DNA of 64,000 nt, from the NCBI GenBank assembly GCA_037179385.1, contig CM074195.1, positions 12,871,887 to 12,935,886 of the forward strand. Reading direction: 5' to 3'. This document shows, one piece after another, positions 44,836-55,688 of this stretch. The number at the start of each line of letters is the position of its first letter. Within the stretch, counting starts at the first letter, position 1. Origin of the DNA: Holothuria scabra. Taxonomy: Eukaryota > Echinodermata > Holothuroidea > Aspidochirotida > Holothuriidae. Both the position numbers and the translations under genes were made by a program. The notes under the pieces are model-generated. The model was given only the letters and a program-made list of their open reading frames with translations, searched no databases and was not told where the DNA came from.

Positions 44836-45141
44836 AGGCCTAATCCTCTCACCCACCCTAAACTACAATTTTTATGGTAACTCACAGAAATTCTCAATCG
44901 GCACAGCTCAGTTCGATTGAAAGCAAGTGAAAAAAATGCATAGTACCAAAACTCATATAATGTAGCATGCCCTATAATGAAAGTGTTTTAATTACACACT
45001 GGGGTTTTCAATACTCATTCTGAAACAATAAACTGAGATTGTGTTTGGCTGGGGATGAATTTTGGACAGTTGTGGGAGGGGCTTAAGCAAGTAAAGGTCG
45101 GGAGAATCGGAACTGTTTGGGGTGGAGGATGGATCCTTTAA
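44832..45141 (+). mobile_element. TTAA MITE family B, copy 3, sharing a TTAA with copy 2
   Basis: Starts at the TTAA that ends copy 2 (44832-44835): AGGCCTAATCCTCTCACCCA. Ends GGTGGAGGATGGATCCTTTAA. Internal ACTGAGATTGTGTTTGGCTG and TGTGGGAGGGGCTTAAGC match. The two differ by many bases, so they inserted at different times or are an old tandem. Confidence 0.85.
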
Positions 45142-45929
45142 GCGTGATATAGATTTAGTGTTTTGCAATAAAAGTTCGTTGTGCAGGGTAAAGTGTACCG
45201 GTCATGAACAGGATATGGTTTGATGTAATAAGTTCATAGTGACCCCGAGAATTCAAATAAAAAACTACAAAATATCTCTGAACCGTCATCTAGCCTACCC
45301 TTCAATGAACTGTTCATGAAACTTGAGTCAGGTTATCACAGAACCTGTCTATGGAATTGCAGACGTAATTCTGCCATAGAAATCACTCGTTTGTCTTGGA
45401 GTGAGATAAGGATAGTAAAATTTAAGTAATTTAAAAAAAAAAAGAAACATATTACGTGACAATGGATATAATAACTCAAAGACGTATCATTACGATCATT
45501 ACGTACTGAAAAGTTTGAAGTCGATTTTGTCTGTCTAGTAACCTTGACAACGAAATGAACTATCTGTCAGCGTCAGACCGGTAAAATAAGATAAGTGTGC
45601 AGCCTTCGAAAGAACTTCGACTTGGTTCATTGACAATTCCTGGACGTCTTGGTTTCATAAGGAAATGGAAGCTGGGGGAGGGGTAGTCGGAGTAAGTCTT
45701 CTGTCGAGGGTGTCTTTCATACCCCTGAACAAATGAAAACATGCCCTCGAAGGAAAGGTTACTCTGACTAGGGGAGGGAATAGCGGAGGAATTGAGGGCC
45801 GAGATAATTACGGTATGTACAAACAAACGTGACGAACCGTCTTTCTTCAGAAACAATTGACAGTTACATTGACCGTTAGAAGTAAACTGTTCCTGAGGGG
45901 TATGTAGGCCTATGGGTGGGGTTACTTTT
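45142..45929. other. Spacer
   Basis: A 173-codon minus frame (45560-46081) spans this and P copy 5. It includes repeat sequence and shows no domain, so I do not call a gene. Confidence 0.3.
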
Positions 45930-46004
45930 AGCCAGCGAAATGGACGAATTCTTTTCGTTCGGCAGCCTAAAAAAGGCTGCAGCCACAGAGGAGCTACGCA
46001 GGCT
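45930..46004 (+). mobile_element. Mini-element P, copy 5 (75 bp)
   Basis: AGCCAGCGAAATGGACGAAT, TCTTTTCGTTCGGCAGCC, GGCTGCAGCCACAGAGGAGC, TACGCAGGCT. Internally shortened. Confidence 0.7.
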
Positions 46005-46792
46005 AGGTTACGTTGGGACTTTGCCAGCTTAGGGAGATAACAGAGAGTGCTAAGATACTGAACGGCATTCATGGTTTTCAAAGAGGTACAGTCTGCAAGT
46101 ACTTGGGCTGGAGGAATTTTATTTGCATTTCCATTTTCAAAAATAGGACGCGAGTGACCTGTATACTTTGTGTATATGACGCCCCAAAGCAGGACGTGGG
46201 CCTTCCGTTAGAGACAAACTGAAAATACCAAAGCACCTACCTGTAAACACTGAAATTTGTTTTTACACCGGTCCGATACGCGCTTATTCTTTCTTCGTGC
46301 GCATGTCTGAGTGCGTGAAGTGTGCTTCATTTTCCAAATTGACGCCACGCAAGGTCAACGCCTGTGAAGTCCTTTTTGAGAATTCCCAGTCCCACATGTC
46401 ATAAACAAATTACAGATGATGATCTAGTCCCTGGAATAAAAATTTACTGTTTTAAAATTATGTATCAAAAGTTCGTTAGTGGCACCTAAAGTACACTAAC
46501 TTGAAAAAGCATCCGTTTCGGTCACGTGATATTAACATTTCGATGATCAGATGATCACCGTGCATGCTTTCACTCGACACATAAACTGGTCATTTCGATC
46601 GCATTTGCATGTCTGCTTATCGTCTCTAGAATTTCCATTCTTATATTCAAAGTTCTGATTATTGATGTATGAGAACGTGGCAAAATTCAACAGTCATATA
46701 AACGTCTTGCTACCTCACTGAATGATTGTGCACTCAATAAAAGAATGAAATTTTACTCGTTGGAAGTGTGAAAGTTGTTAAAACTCACTCCA
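46005..46792. other. Spacer
   Basis: Nothing recognised. GGTCACGTGATATT at 46518 is an E-box palindrome. Confidence 0.2.
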
Positions 46793-47046
46793 ATATAGCA
46801 AAAAATCACTCCAAAAGAGCGACGTTTCACTCTTCATGGAGTGCCTCCAGAGACGACTCTTAAGAAAGAGTGATCCCTGGAGGCACTAGTTAAAGAGTGA
46901 ATTTTCACTCTTCTGGAAGTAGATTTAAATATTTTTGTAGTGAATTTTACTCTTTGTGGAGTGGATTAACACTCTAATAGAGTGAAATTACTCTTTTCAC
47001 TCTACTCGAGAGTGACTAAGTGCACTCTTTTGTTTTTAAAAGTGTG
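46793..47046. repeat. ACTCT/AGAGT dyad array H2
   Basis: About 250 bp with ten or more alternating CACTCT/AGAGTG half-sites (CACTCTTCATGGAGTGCCTC, GACTCTTAAGAAAGAGTGAT, TTACTCTTTGTGGAGTGGAT, AACACTCTAATAGAGTGAAA, TTCACTCTACTCGAGAGTGA). A larger inverted pair is centred near 46862 (GGAGTGCCTCCAGAG and its inverse). Confidence 0.8.
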
Positions 47047-47356
47047 TGTGTATGCGGCTCTTTCGGCGTCTAACAATCAAGACCCGTCATCAGGGACACA
47101 GATGGAGTTTCCACAGCCTGAGAAAGGGGTGGGCTGCTAGTGTCCCGGAAATACGCCATACTCTTCGAAAGACTTTCTGAGCGGAACTCCACCATGTGTT
47201 GGTGCCGAGCGTGAACAATTTTTTTTGAAAAATCGCGAATCCCTCAGACTAGTGGAAAATGGTATACCGTATTTCCCGGGATTGTAGAATGCACGGAGTC
47301 ATTTTTTGACCCTTTTTGCAGTAAAGAGTTAAGTTCAAGAAGATATGAGCACATTT
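47047..47356. other. Spacer at LINE 3' junction
   Basis: Nothing recognised apart from T9 at the LINE end. Confidence 0.2.
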
Positions 47357-49840
47357 TTTTTTCAATTCAATTTCATAGAACTTTATTTCAGTCTTTCATA
47401 TAAAGAAATATGTTATGAATTATTTGTATGTACAGGGTAGTGAAGAGACTGAGGAGTGACAACAAGAAGCTCCAGGGAGCTTATGTACGTTGACACCCCT
47501 TTACAGAGACTTAAATTAACAGAAAACAATTACTACAAAACACATATATAATACAGAAAAAGAAACACAAAAACACAAATAAATGGAACAGATAGCAAAG
47601 AATTAAAATTATTCAGAGGTAGTTGGTGATAAAATGATCTTTTAATTGCTTCTTAAATGTACTTAAAAGTTTACACTCTTGAATATCATTGGGAAACGAG
47701 TTCCATAATTTGGGACCATTAAACCGAATTCCAAACTGGGAGGATCTAAGTCTAAAAAAGGTATTGCTATGTGGTTTCGATGTCGACAGGGGTAGGAATA
47801 TGTGCCAGTACGCAATTCAAAGTAAGTTTTAAATGTTGACGGGAGTGAATCACTTAACCAGTTGAATATGAAAATACCAGTATAATAACGGTTAATATCA
47901 TAAATATTAAGGATATTGAGATTGGCAAAGAGAGGTTTTGTATATTGCAGATGGAATTCATTACAAATGTGGCGCAGAGCTCGCTTTTGAAGAATGAAAA
48001 GAGGTTGAATTCTAGAAGTATATGTGCTACCCCAAATGACATTACAATAAGTAAAGTACGGAAGGATGAGGGTATTATACAAGGTAACCATGATTCTGCG
48101 AGGTAACAGTCCTCGAAGCCCATTTAAAACTCCAACACCTCGTGAGACTTTCATACATACATGCTGGATGTGATTTTTCCATGTAAGATTCTTATCAATA
48201 TAAACTCCGAGAAATTTGGTAGCATCACAAAAAATAACTTTAACACCACAAAGGTGGACACAGTCTATGTCTGCACTGAGATACTTGGATGGTGAACGGA
48301 ATACAATAGCAGTAGTCTTCTTTACGTTGAGTAATAATTTGTTTGCATAAAACCAGTTTTGTATAAAGACAAAATCATTTTGAATATTACGTATCAGATC
48401 TTTAATGTCATAGCTAGAATGAAAGAGGCTTGTATCATCAGCATATGAGGTTATACTGAAAGTATCACTGGCTGTATGAAGGTCATTGACATAAATAATA
48501 AAAGCAATGGCCTAATATAGATCCTTGAGGGACACCATATGTAATTGACTTAGGGACCGATTTAATGTTATTAATAACCACAAACTGACGACGATCAGTC
48601 AGGTAGCTTCTAAACCAGTCCAGGACATTACCACGGACGCCGTAGTACTCAAGCTTATTAAGTAAATATTATGGTCAAGAGTATCAAATGCTTTCGAAAG
48701 ATCAAGAAATATGCCAGAAGCAAAATGATTCTTTTCGAAGGCTTCCATTACTTTATTGGTAAAGTGTAAAATAGCATGTACAGTGGAATGGCCAGGACGA
48801 AAACCAAATTGATAGTCGTAAATTAATTTACGTTTCTCAAGATAAGAATATAATCTTGAGAACATAAGTTTTTCAATTACTTTTGAGAAGCATGGGAGGA
48901 CAGAAATAGGTCTATACTGATTAACACAATCTTTATCACCGGATTTAAAGACCGGAACAACACGTGCAATTTTTAAGGAATTGGGAACATGACCTTTCTC
49001 AACAGAAAAATTAAAAAGATAGGCGAGAGGAATAGACAAAGAATGGGCAACAAGTTTCATAAAACTAGCGGTGATTCCGTCATAACCAGCAGCGGAGGAT
49101 TTAAGAGATAAAATTATTTTGAGAACCTCTTCTCTTGTTGCAGGATTTACAAAAAAAGAATCAGTGACAGGATTATGTAAATAGGACTGGAAGTGGACAT
49201 TGACCTGCGGTATCTTTTGATGAGTGGCAGACCCAACGTCAGTAAAAAAATCATTGAAAGTGTTACTAACTTCAAAAGGATCAGATATATAATCACCATT
49301 ATGCCTAATTTTTTCGGGTGTAGATTCGGTACTCTGACCATATAACAAGGTGTTAACTGAGCGCCAAGTACCTTTAATATCATTTTTGTTGTTATTGAAC
49401 AGGTTTGTATAATATGATTTTTTGGCTAATCTGATAACTGAAGTTAGACGATTACGGAAACGTTTATAATCGTTTAAATTGTTGATAGACCGACTTCGGA
49501 GATATTTTTTATACAAACGGTTTTTTGTACGACACGAATTAAGAATGGCAGGAGTCATCCAGTCATTGTTATTTTGCGATCTATTTGTTTTATAACTACG
49601 AACTTTGCAAGGAATAGAGCTATCTAAATGACTACAGAATATATTGCTAAAATTACAAAAGGCGGTATTGACATCAACTGAATTGTAAACCTCCGTCCAA
49701 GTTTCATTTTCAATTTTTGAGCGAAATAATGTCACATTGGCTTGATTGAAATTCCTTTTAAGAAAGGATTTGTTTTCCGTTTTAGTGACCGACATGTCAG
49801 CTAGAGTAAAGACATTACAACATGATAAAAAAAATACGAG
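47357..49840 (-). mobile_element. 5'-truncated non-LTR retrotransposon (CR1/Jockey group)
   Basis: On the minus strand the element runs from about 49840, in the linker before the reverse transcriptase, to an A-rich 3' end at 47357. A poly(A) signal (GAAATAAAGTT) lies just before the end. The endonuclease domain is absent, as expected of target-primed integration that stopped early. A 15-A run (49854-49868, plus strand) lies at the 5' junction. The 3' UTR is about 250 bp. No target duplication could be picked by eye. Confidence 0.8.
47613..49800 (-). pseudogene. LINE reverse transcriptase, frameshifted
   Basis: The reverse transcriptase copies element RNA at the nicked target. In order on the minus strand: linker (FLKRNFNQANVTLFRSKI); finger/palm start (KIARVVPVFKSGD, NQYRPISVLPCFSKVIEKLM); FGFRPGHST at about 48805-48783; [14 protein letters not shown] at about 48710-48670; GVPQGSILG at about 48547-48520; YADD catalytic box at 48445-48434. 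Next come a thumb-like part (VSRGVGVLNGLRGLLPRRIM) and a C-terminal region with RALRHICN. Frames break near 48660, near 48515 and near 47663; the last frame ends at TGA 47615-47613. With three breaks and no endonuclease it cannot move by itself. Confidence 0.85.
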
Positions 49841-50045
49841 ATGGAATGCCCGCAAAAAAAAAAAAAAACGCACTTGTCGCATTTCGACCGTTATAAGTCC
49901 CGTTTTATTGTCTCTTCCCTTTCAGCCTTTTCTGTGTGTTTCCAAATTCTTAAATTCGTACATGTTGCCTGTTCCATGTTTTCGTGCAAGCATTGAATAT
50001 TGTCCCTGTAGAATTTAATGAAGTTATTGAAATTTGATCTTAAAC

Positions 50046-50857
50046 TTAAAGTGTACCTCAGGCTCAAAGCTAAAATTTCAAAAACGTATATTATAGAGCA
50101 TGAAACTGAAGTCAAAAGTTCTAACTCCCATATTTATAGGACACTCCCGAGCTGAGATATAAAATATGAAAGTTTACCCATTCAATTTAAATTGGCACAT
50201 TGTGCAATAATTTGTAATGTCATTGTTGTAGTATAACATTCAAATGACAGTCTTTGCATTTCTTTGTTTTTCTGAAAGCTCCTGTACCATGATGTGCTAG
50301 CGGTCTAACTCTTATAGGGTGATGCAATTAATTAAAGGTAAAGAGCAGTCCCCCCAAACTTATTTTGAAGAAAAAGCTAAATAACACAATTTCCATCTTA
50401 TTTCTCTTCAATTACATTTTATGACCTTACTATTGCATATTCAAGGTAAACCAAGCAGTTATTTCTGGTAAATTTCGCATTAGAAGAGAAAAAACATTGT
50501 CACATGACTCCCAACAGCCAATCATGAAACTGGACAGTCTACTACACTTCTTCAATTTGGGATGACTGCTCCTGCCCTTTAAGCCCTACATTTACAACAT
50601 GCTATCCAAGCAGACAGGAAGTGTTCAAGGTCATAGTAAAAATATTTTTAATTTCAGAGGGAAACAAAGCAGGTAATGTGAGTTGCACAACAAGAAGGTC
50701 AAGAATAATTGTGCAGTGGATTGTTTAAGTTCAACATTTAATATCTCAACACAATGGAAAGAGTTATGAAAATGGGAGTGACAAGGGTAAGATCCATTTT
50801 CCAACCTCTAACTTTTTTTTTTATTAAAATTCTGTTTGGACTTGAAGTACACCTTAA
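50046..50857. mobile_element. TTAA element family D, copy 4, split by a C element
   Basis: TTAAAGTGTACCTCAGGCTC on the left and GACTTGAAGTACACCTTAA on the right are the cleanest termini of the family. Arms carry GACACTCCCGAGCTGAGATA, GTAATGTCATTGTTGTAGTA / GAGTTGCACAACAAGAAGGT, TTAATATCTCAACACAATGG. A C element occupies 50332-50582. Without it the D element is about 560 bp, like copy 1. Confidence 0.8.
50332..50582 (-). mobile_element. TTAA MITE family C, copy 4, nested in D
   Basis: TTAAAGGTAAAGAGCAGTCC on the left, GACTGCTCCTGCCCTTTAA on the right. Complete at 251 bp and almost identical to the inner copy at 15031-15267. It lies in the centre of D copy 4 and is younger than it. Confidence 0.85.
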
Positions 50858-51133
50858 CTTGTAGGCTGCTCATGCACACGGTCCAATGCTATGTTTTATG
50901 GAGGAGATGCACTGAAAGAGAAATATTGTTCTTGCTGGCCAAGATAAATGTGTGTTAGTGTATGTGGGAGATGAGTCTTCATTCCAGATGCTTTAACTTT
51001 CCCCATTTTCACGCATGACCATCACGTGAGACCGATATCCTTTGTTCAATCCTTCCTTCTTTCCACAAACAATAAACAGATAAAGGCAAAGCTATCACGA
51101 AGATGTTAGGTTTCTCAGCAGTTAAAGTTCTAG

Positions 51134-51505
51134 TTCGCTTCTCGACCTTTTGGCTAAGATCATGTGTAGTATTGCCACGCGGAGCGGACTCGGTTTGTTC
51201 AGTCCCCCTTTAAGGAATTCACAAAACCCCTACCCCGCGGAGCGGACTCGCTTTGTTCAGTATGACTGACCAAGAAATATGCCCCACAGTCTGCTACGCA
51301 TTAAAGTGTAGTATCTGTTCTTTTCATCCAGTCTAGAATGGAGCCATATATGACAGACCAATGGTGAAAATGTTCTGAAGGCCGTGAGGTCGGTCGTCAA
51401 GTGTTGTCCTTCAGTGGGCGTAATAGCTTCTTCAGGAAGCAGTTTCAAATTTGGTTTCGCCGAACGCCCCTATGCAAGAGGGTCGGGAAGACTTTAGAAA
51501 AGTAA
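51134..51505 (+). mobile_element. SINE with U2 snRNA-derived head, interrupted
   Basis: CGCTTCTCGACCTTTTGGCT then AAGATCATGTGTAGTAT matches the 5' end of U2 snRNA, as I know it, over about 37 bp. After an insertion (51173-51305) it resumes as AAGTGTAGTATCTGTTCTTT, so it keeps the branch-site-pairing GTAGTA. It then leaves U2 at TCATCCAGTCTAGAATGGAG and continues into a non-U2 body: CATATATGACAGACC, TGTTGTCCTTCAGTGGGCGT, AGCTTCTTCAGGAAGCAG, TTTGGTTTCGCCGAACGCCC, GGGAAGACTTTAGAAAAG. The same join recurs at 58214 (-). With two copies sharing the junction, this is a SINE family rather than a U2 pseudogene. Confidence 0.8.
51173..51305 (+). mobile_element. Mini-element P, copy 6, inserted in the U2 head
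   Basis: This 133-bp insert is flanked by GTGTAGTAT on both sides (51164-51172 and 51306-51314), a 9-bp target duplication in the U2 sequence. It holds CGCGGAGCGGACTCGGTTTG twice (51178 and 51236, the second with one change), then CCACAGTCTGCTACGCA. The internal duplication makes it longer than other P copies. Confidence 0.75.
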
Positions 51506-53304
51506 AACGATTTCATTAACACGAGAATAGGCCAGCTAAGCAGGCCAGGACGAAATACTCTATTATGCAGTGGTTAATGACGACTGTCCAGCATAAAACG
51601 TGCCACCGATTTCAGAAAATCAAGCCAGGAACGATCACAACAGGATGGTTACCCGTGGGCGGGGAATATTTTAAATAAGTCATGATATTATAATCGCTAA
51701 TTTGACGTACTGAATACGTGACGTCTGTTGTGGCATTGACACAAATATAAATGTTAATTTGATGAAACAGCGAACTTGAATTTGTCTCTACGATTTTTCT
51801 TATCCGGAACTATAGTTTTAAAGTTTATACAAAATTATGTGTCGATTTTAAATAGTTTAAGAAGAGGTCGCAAGGGTCAGAACTCCTTGTAAGTTACAAC
51901 TAAAGATCAGCAATAAGAAGATGAAGACATGAGATTCTCTAACCCTTAATATGCTCGAACCAGCTATCTGGCTCCTTAAACTGTTTAACCGTATCACGTG
52001 ATTTTGCCCTCCGTTCCAAGACTGTGGGATGTCGTTTCCGACAAGGGATCTAGGAATTAAGTTGTCAACTTTATAACGAGTCCCAGTTTGACCTAACTCA
52101 AGGTCACTTTGACGGATATATAGGTCAAATCAATCGATTTTGAAGTCAAAATCTCTCAGAGATATGAAATACCGCACGGATACTTGTGTTTTCTTGTCGT
52201 AATTAGACCAAAGGAAGACTTGTGTTACCGTTATGTCAACCAGCAAATTGGATCGTATGGACCTCAAATTAAATTGGGTAGAAAATCTAATACGAAATTT
52301 GCAGCCCTAGCTCCATGAGTTAACGTTGACCAAAGATGACCTATACTGTAAAGGGACGAAAACAGATCTTCTTGTGCGAGTTTTCGTGTTCAAAAACTGA
52401 ACTGGTGGGTAGGATTTATAAGTTTGCGGAGACTTGGAGTGCATTTGTTGAAGTTGAAATACTTGGAGAAAGGTATTCATTCAAATCAGTTCTCACGCAT
52501 GCATGCGATTTCACAGACTAACACTTTCACCACTGTTGTCCAGGTTGGTTATCAAAAGGACCAATTGCTGGGTAAAAATAACAGAACGAGGACAAGTTTT
52601 TGACCAACTTTTAGCAGGAGGCATTAGTGTCCAACCGACGTTTAAAGAGAATATCGTGGACGACTGAGGACCAAATTTTGGAGATATCAGGGGGTGGGAA
52701 AGCAGAGTCGTGAAGAAGCAGAGGGTGGGGAGACGCATAACTATAAGGTAAAATAAATGTGCGTAGAACATGAATTGTATTGTTCCTTGGTCATTTAACC
52801 GGAACTGGTAGCTGAGTGGTTTAAGCCAAAGTATTACCCTGACATAGAGCGAATGGCGAAGCCATAATAGCAGATTATACACCCAGTTGGACAACTTCGT
52901 AGTTTAGATGATCTTTGGCGGCCGAAAGGCTCCAAACGAAAATGGCAATACCTCATTTTGAACCGATATATGTCCTACAGGTTCCAGATGTTTCAATTCT
53001 CAGTCAGTATCTACGGATATCAGTATTGAAAATGCGGGTTCATTCTTGATCATGCCACTATTGCGCTGTATTCTAGTAAAGTGGTTTCATGGTTAGCCTG
53101 AATCAAAAGTGGCGAACATTTATTAAACCAATAAATCCGAATGACTCGCAACCCGCAGATGACCTGCGAGTTTGGGCCCACATTTATTCCCTCACTTCCT
53201 CCAGCAAAGTCAGTATATTGTCCTGCTGTTGTAATAAAAGACGTCCGCCCATCCAAATTCAATTATAAAATGCATGCATTTATATTTTATCTTGGAATGT
53301 CATG
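51506..53304. other. Spacer
   Basis: GGTAGCTGAGTGGTTTAAGC at 52807 looks like a tRNA A box, but no B box follows at the right distance. A 61-codon frame at 52336-52521 and a 127-codon minus frame at 52511-52894 have no domain. Confidence 0.3.
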
Positions 53305-53587
53305 TATAGACGAATCCGGACAGTCAAGACAAGTGATGGTCTGATTTTAGTCGGACATAACTGAGGTCCATTACTGTTGCTATTATTTCAATTTCCTTAC
53401 CTTTCAATTTCCTTGCTTAACTTAATCATGGATGGTTGCGCACTGAACTTAATCTTTATTCCTTCAACTTCCCTTATGAGGGTTTGAAATTCATGTAGAC
53501 AATAATTAAAGACGATTTAAGGTTGATGGACCCCACTAATGGCTGTCTACAGTCACTAAACCCAACAGCTGCTCGGATTCGTCTATA
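53305..53587 (+). mobile_element. MITE family A, copy 3
   Basis: TATAGACGAATCCGGACAGT ... CTCGGATTCGTCTATA, TA on both sides. GTGATGGTCTGATTTTAGTC, ATGGATGGTTGCGCACTGAA, GATGGACCCCACTAATGGCT match copy 1 in the same orientation. 283 bp. Confidence 0.8.
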
Positions 53588-55440
53588 AGCAGGAGGCGCT
53601 ATTGGGTAAATACCGTACGGGAGCAAACCATTCCAAAAAATTAAAATCTTGGATATATCCCTAAAAGCACATTTGTAGTCTAGAGGAGAGAGGGAAAGAG
53701 GGATTTCACCCCACAAAAAATGTTTCGTACCTGAAGAATTTTGGGGAGCAAAACCTTACTATTGAGTCAATTTCTCTTCACACACTCTCAAACGATGGCT
53801 GCTATCTGAATTTTGTTCTTAAAGTTTTGTGTCGATATTTCAATTGCCGTTAGTCCCAGGAAGAGATGTACCGATATTTCAATTATCAATACATAGATCT
53901 AGTCTTGATCAAATGATTGGTCAGTATCGATACCGATATGTAAAAAATATAAGCACTGTAAATACTAATCACACGAAACGCACAAAAGGACGAAGGAGTG
54001 TTGATTTCATTTCAACGACAGAATGAGTTAACATATTGAAACTTTTATTCAAACTCTGAAATGATGCATCTTTTTAACCGTAGGGCGATAAACGTAGGAC
54101 GATATGTAGGCATATCATATGGTCAAATTTATCAATACATCGGTAAAGGAAGATGTTGAATACCGACAGTAGGGTTTATGGTCCTGTTAAGGAGAGAGGT
54201 GGACCAATTACCCGAGAGTACATTTTTTTCTCTTCTCCAGTGACAAAAATTCTGATAATTTTTTTCTATGGTATTCCAATATTAACAATTATTCCATTTC
54301 CCTTCCGTGCTCATATTTTAAGATTTCTAGAAATAATGTGTCTGCCAGTCTAAACATTAAAGGACGCCAACTGGTGCTCATTAATTCACAACCGAAACGA
54401 AATGGTAATGGCGATGTATTATCATCTCAATCCACTATAATATCTGATCGGGGCTCACCTTACCAAAACTTGAAAATTAACGCCCTTTTTCCGGGCGTCT
54501 CGAAATGAACTTAACCGTAATTTGGTGTCGATTTACAGTCGGGGAGATAAACACAGCAATAACTTTTGAAAGCCTACCATCGGTAGAGGAAACATTTTAT
54601 GACATTTTTATTCGCGTATTTTACGATCATTTATCTTTTCCTGACAAACGTCCGTATACCATACAGACGGTGTACTGGTTTCCTCGTCTACAGCGTCTGT
54701 AATTACGGATATTGACTGCAAGATCTTTCTCTGTCGATGTAGATCAGGGAAATTAAATGAAAGCTATGGCTTCCATGCCCTGATCACAATAGGAAGCTCC
54801 CAATGTGCAAAATGTAATATTCCCACGCTTGTCACAGATACGCAAAATGGAGACGCTCAAAATATTTGTTCCGTAATAGTTAATTGAGTCAAAATAAAAT
54901 TGTTGTAGTGATTGAATTAGAAACGTAATACTTAACAGTGATTCCAGCGGGGTATCATTTTAAATTATTTGTAAGCAGAAATGACCTTTAATTAAGAGTA
55001 TGTACAGACGTCTGCATTTTAATTCAACAAAAGTACAACGACTTTTGAAATTGAATGCTTAATGACGTAGTGATTAACTTGTCACGTGACATAACTTTAA
55101 GAGCCTTGGTACATATCATATGAAACTTCTTATTTTGATGTTAATGCTTGATGTTTATACAATAAATTATAGTAGTAGTTAACATTAGCCAACGGGTAGG
55201 GAGTGAGTCCTAGGAGAGCCTTTTTTTACCCATTCAACCTGTCCAATTAACTGCTGGGCCGAGAAAATGATTTCGACCTGCCTTACTCGGGGGTATTGGT
55301 GGAAAATGGGAAGCTGAGGCTCTTATCTAGAAATTTAGAATGGCTTGAGGTAAATTGATGGAAAATTATCCCTTTTAATGAAAAATATGGACAAAAGCGT
55401 ACAGATCCTGAAAAGATTTACGTCGTCCCTCAGACGGCGT
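53588..55440. other. Spacer
   Basis: CGATATTTCAATT occurs twice (53832, 53872). Nothing else recognised. Confidence 0.2.
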
Positions 55441-55688
55441 GTTTGGTCTAACGTTAAGAGCACGCGCCTCTCACGGGGAAGACCCGGGTTAGTATCCCCT
55501 GGTCGTGCCATACCAAAACTCTGAAATAGAACCTGCTGTCGTTGTGCGTGATGCTCCGCATAAGCAATGGACAGATGGATTAGGGAAAACAAGCCAGTGA
55601 GCCACAACTTGAAAAAAGGCTGTGACCTGCTAGACTTGAACCAACAGGTTGGAAACTGGGCTGTAAAACTCCATCTAAGTAATCTAAC
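55441..55688 (+). mobile_element. SINE family S, full-length copy
   Basis: tRNA-like head (GGTCTAACGTTAAGAGCACG, GACCCGGGTTAGTATCCCCT), GTGCCATACC, then TGATGCTCCGCATAAGCAAT, TTAGGGAAAACAAGCCAGTG, AGCCACAACTTGAAAAAAGG, CTAGACTTGAACCAACAGGT, ACTCCATCTAAG. Minus-strand frames across it are not genes. Confidence 0.8.

Noticed and set aside
45560..46081. 173-codon minus ORF
   Set aside because: It covers mini-element P copy 5, and nothing in it resembles a protein family.
51134..51172. A functional U2 snRNA gene
   Set aside because: Only the first third of U2 is present, it is interrupted by an insertion and runs into a SINE body; the Sm site and 3' stem-loops are absent.
52800..52880. tRNA-like A box
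   Set aside because: No B box at the required distance and no cloverleaf could be drawn.
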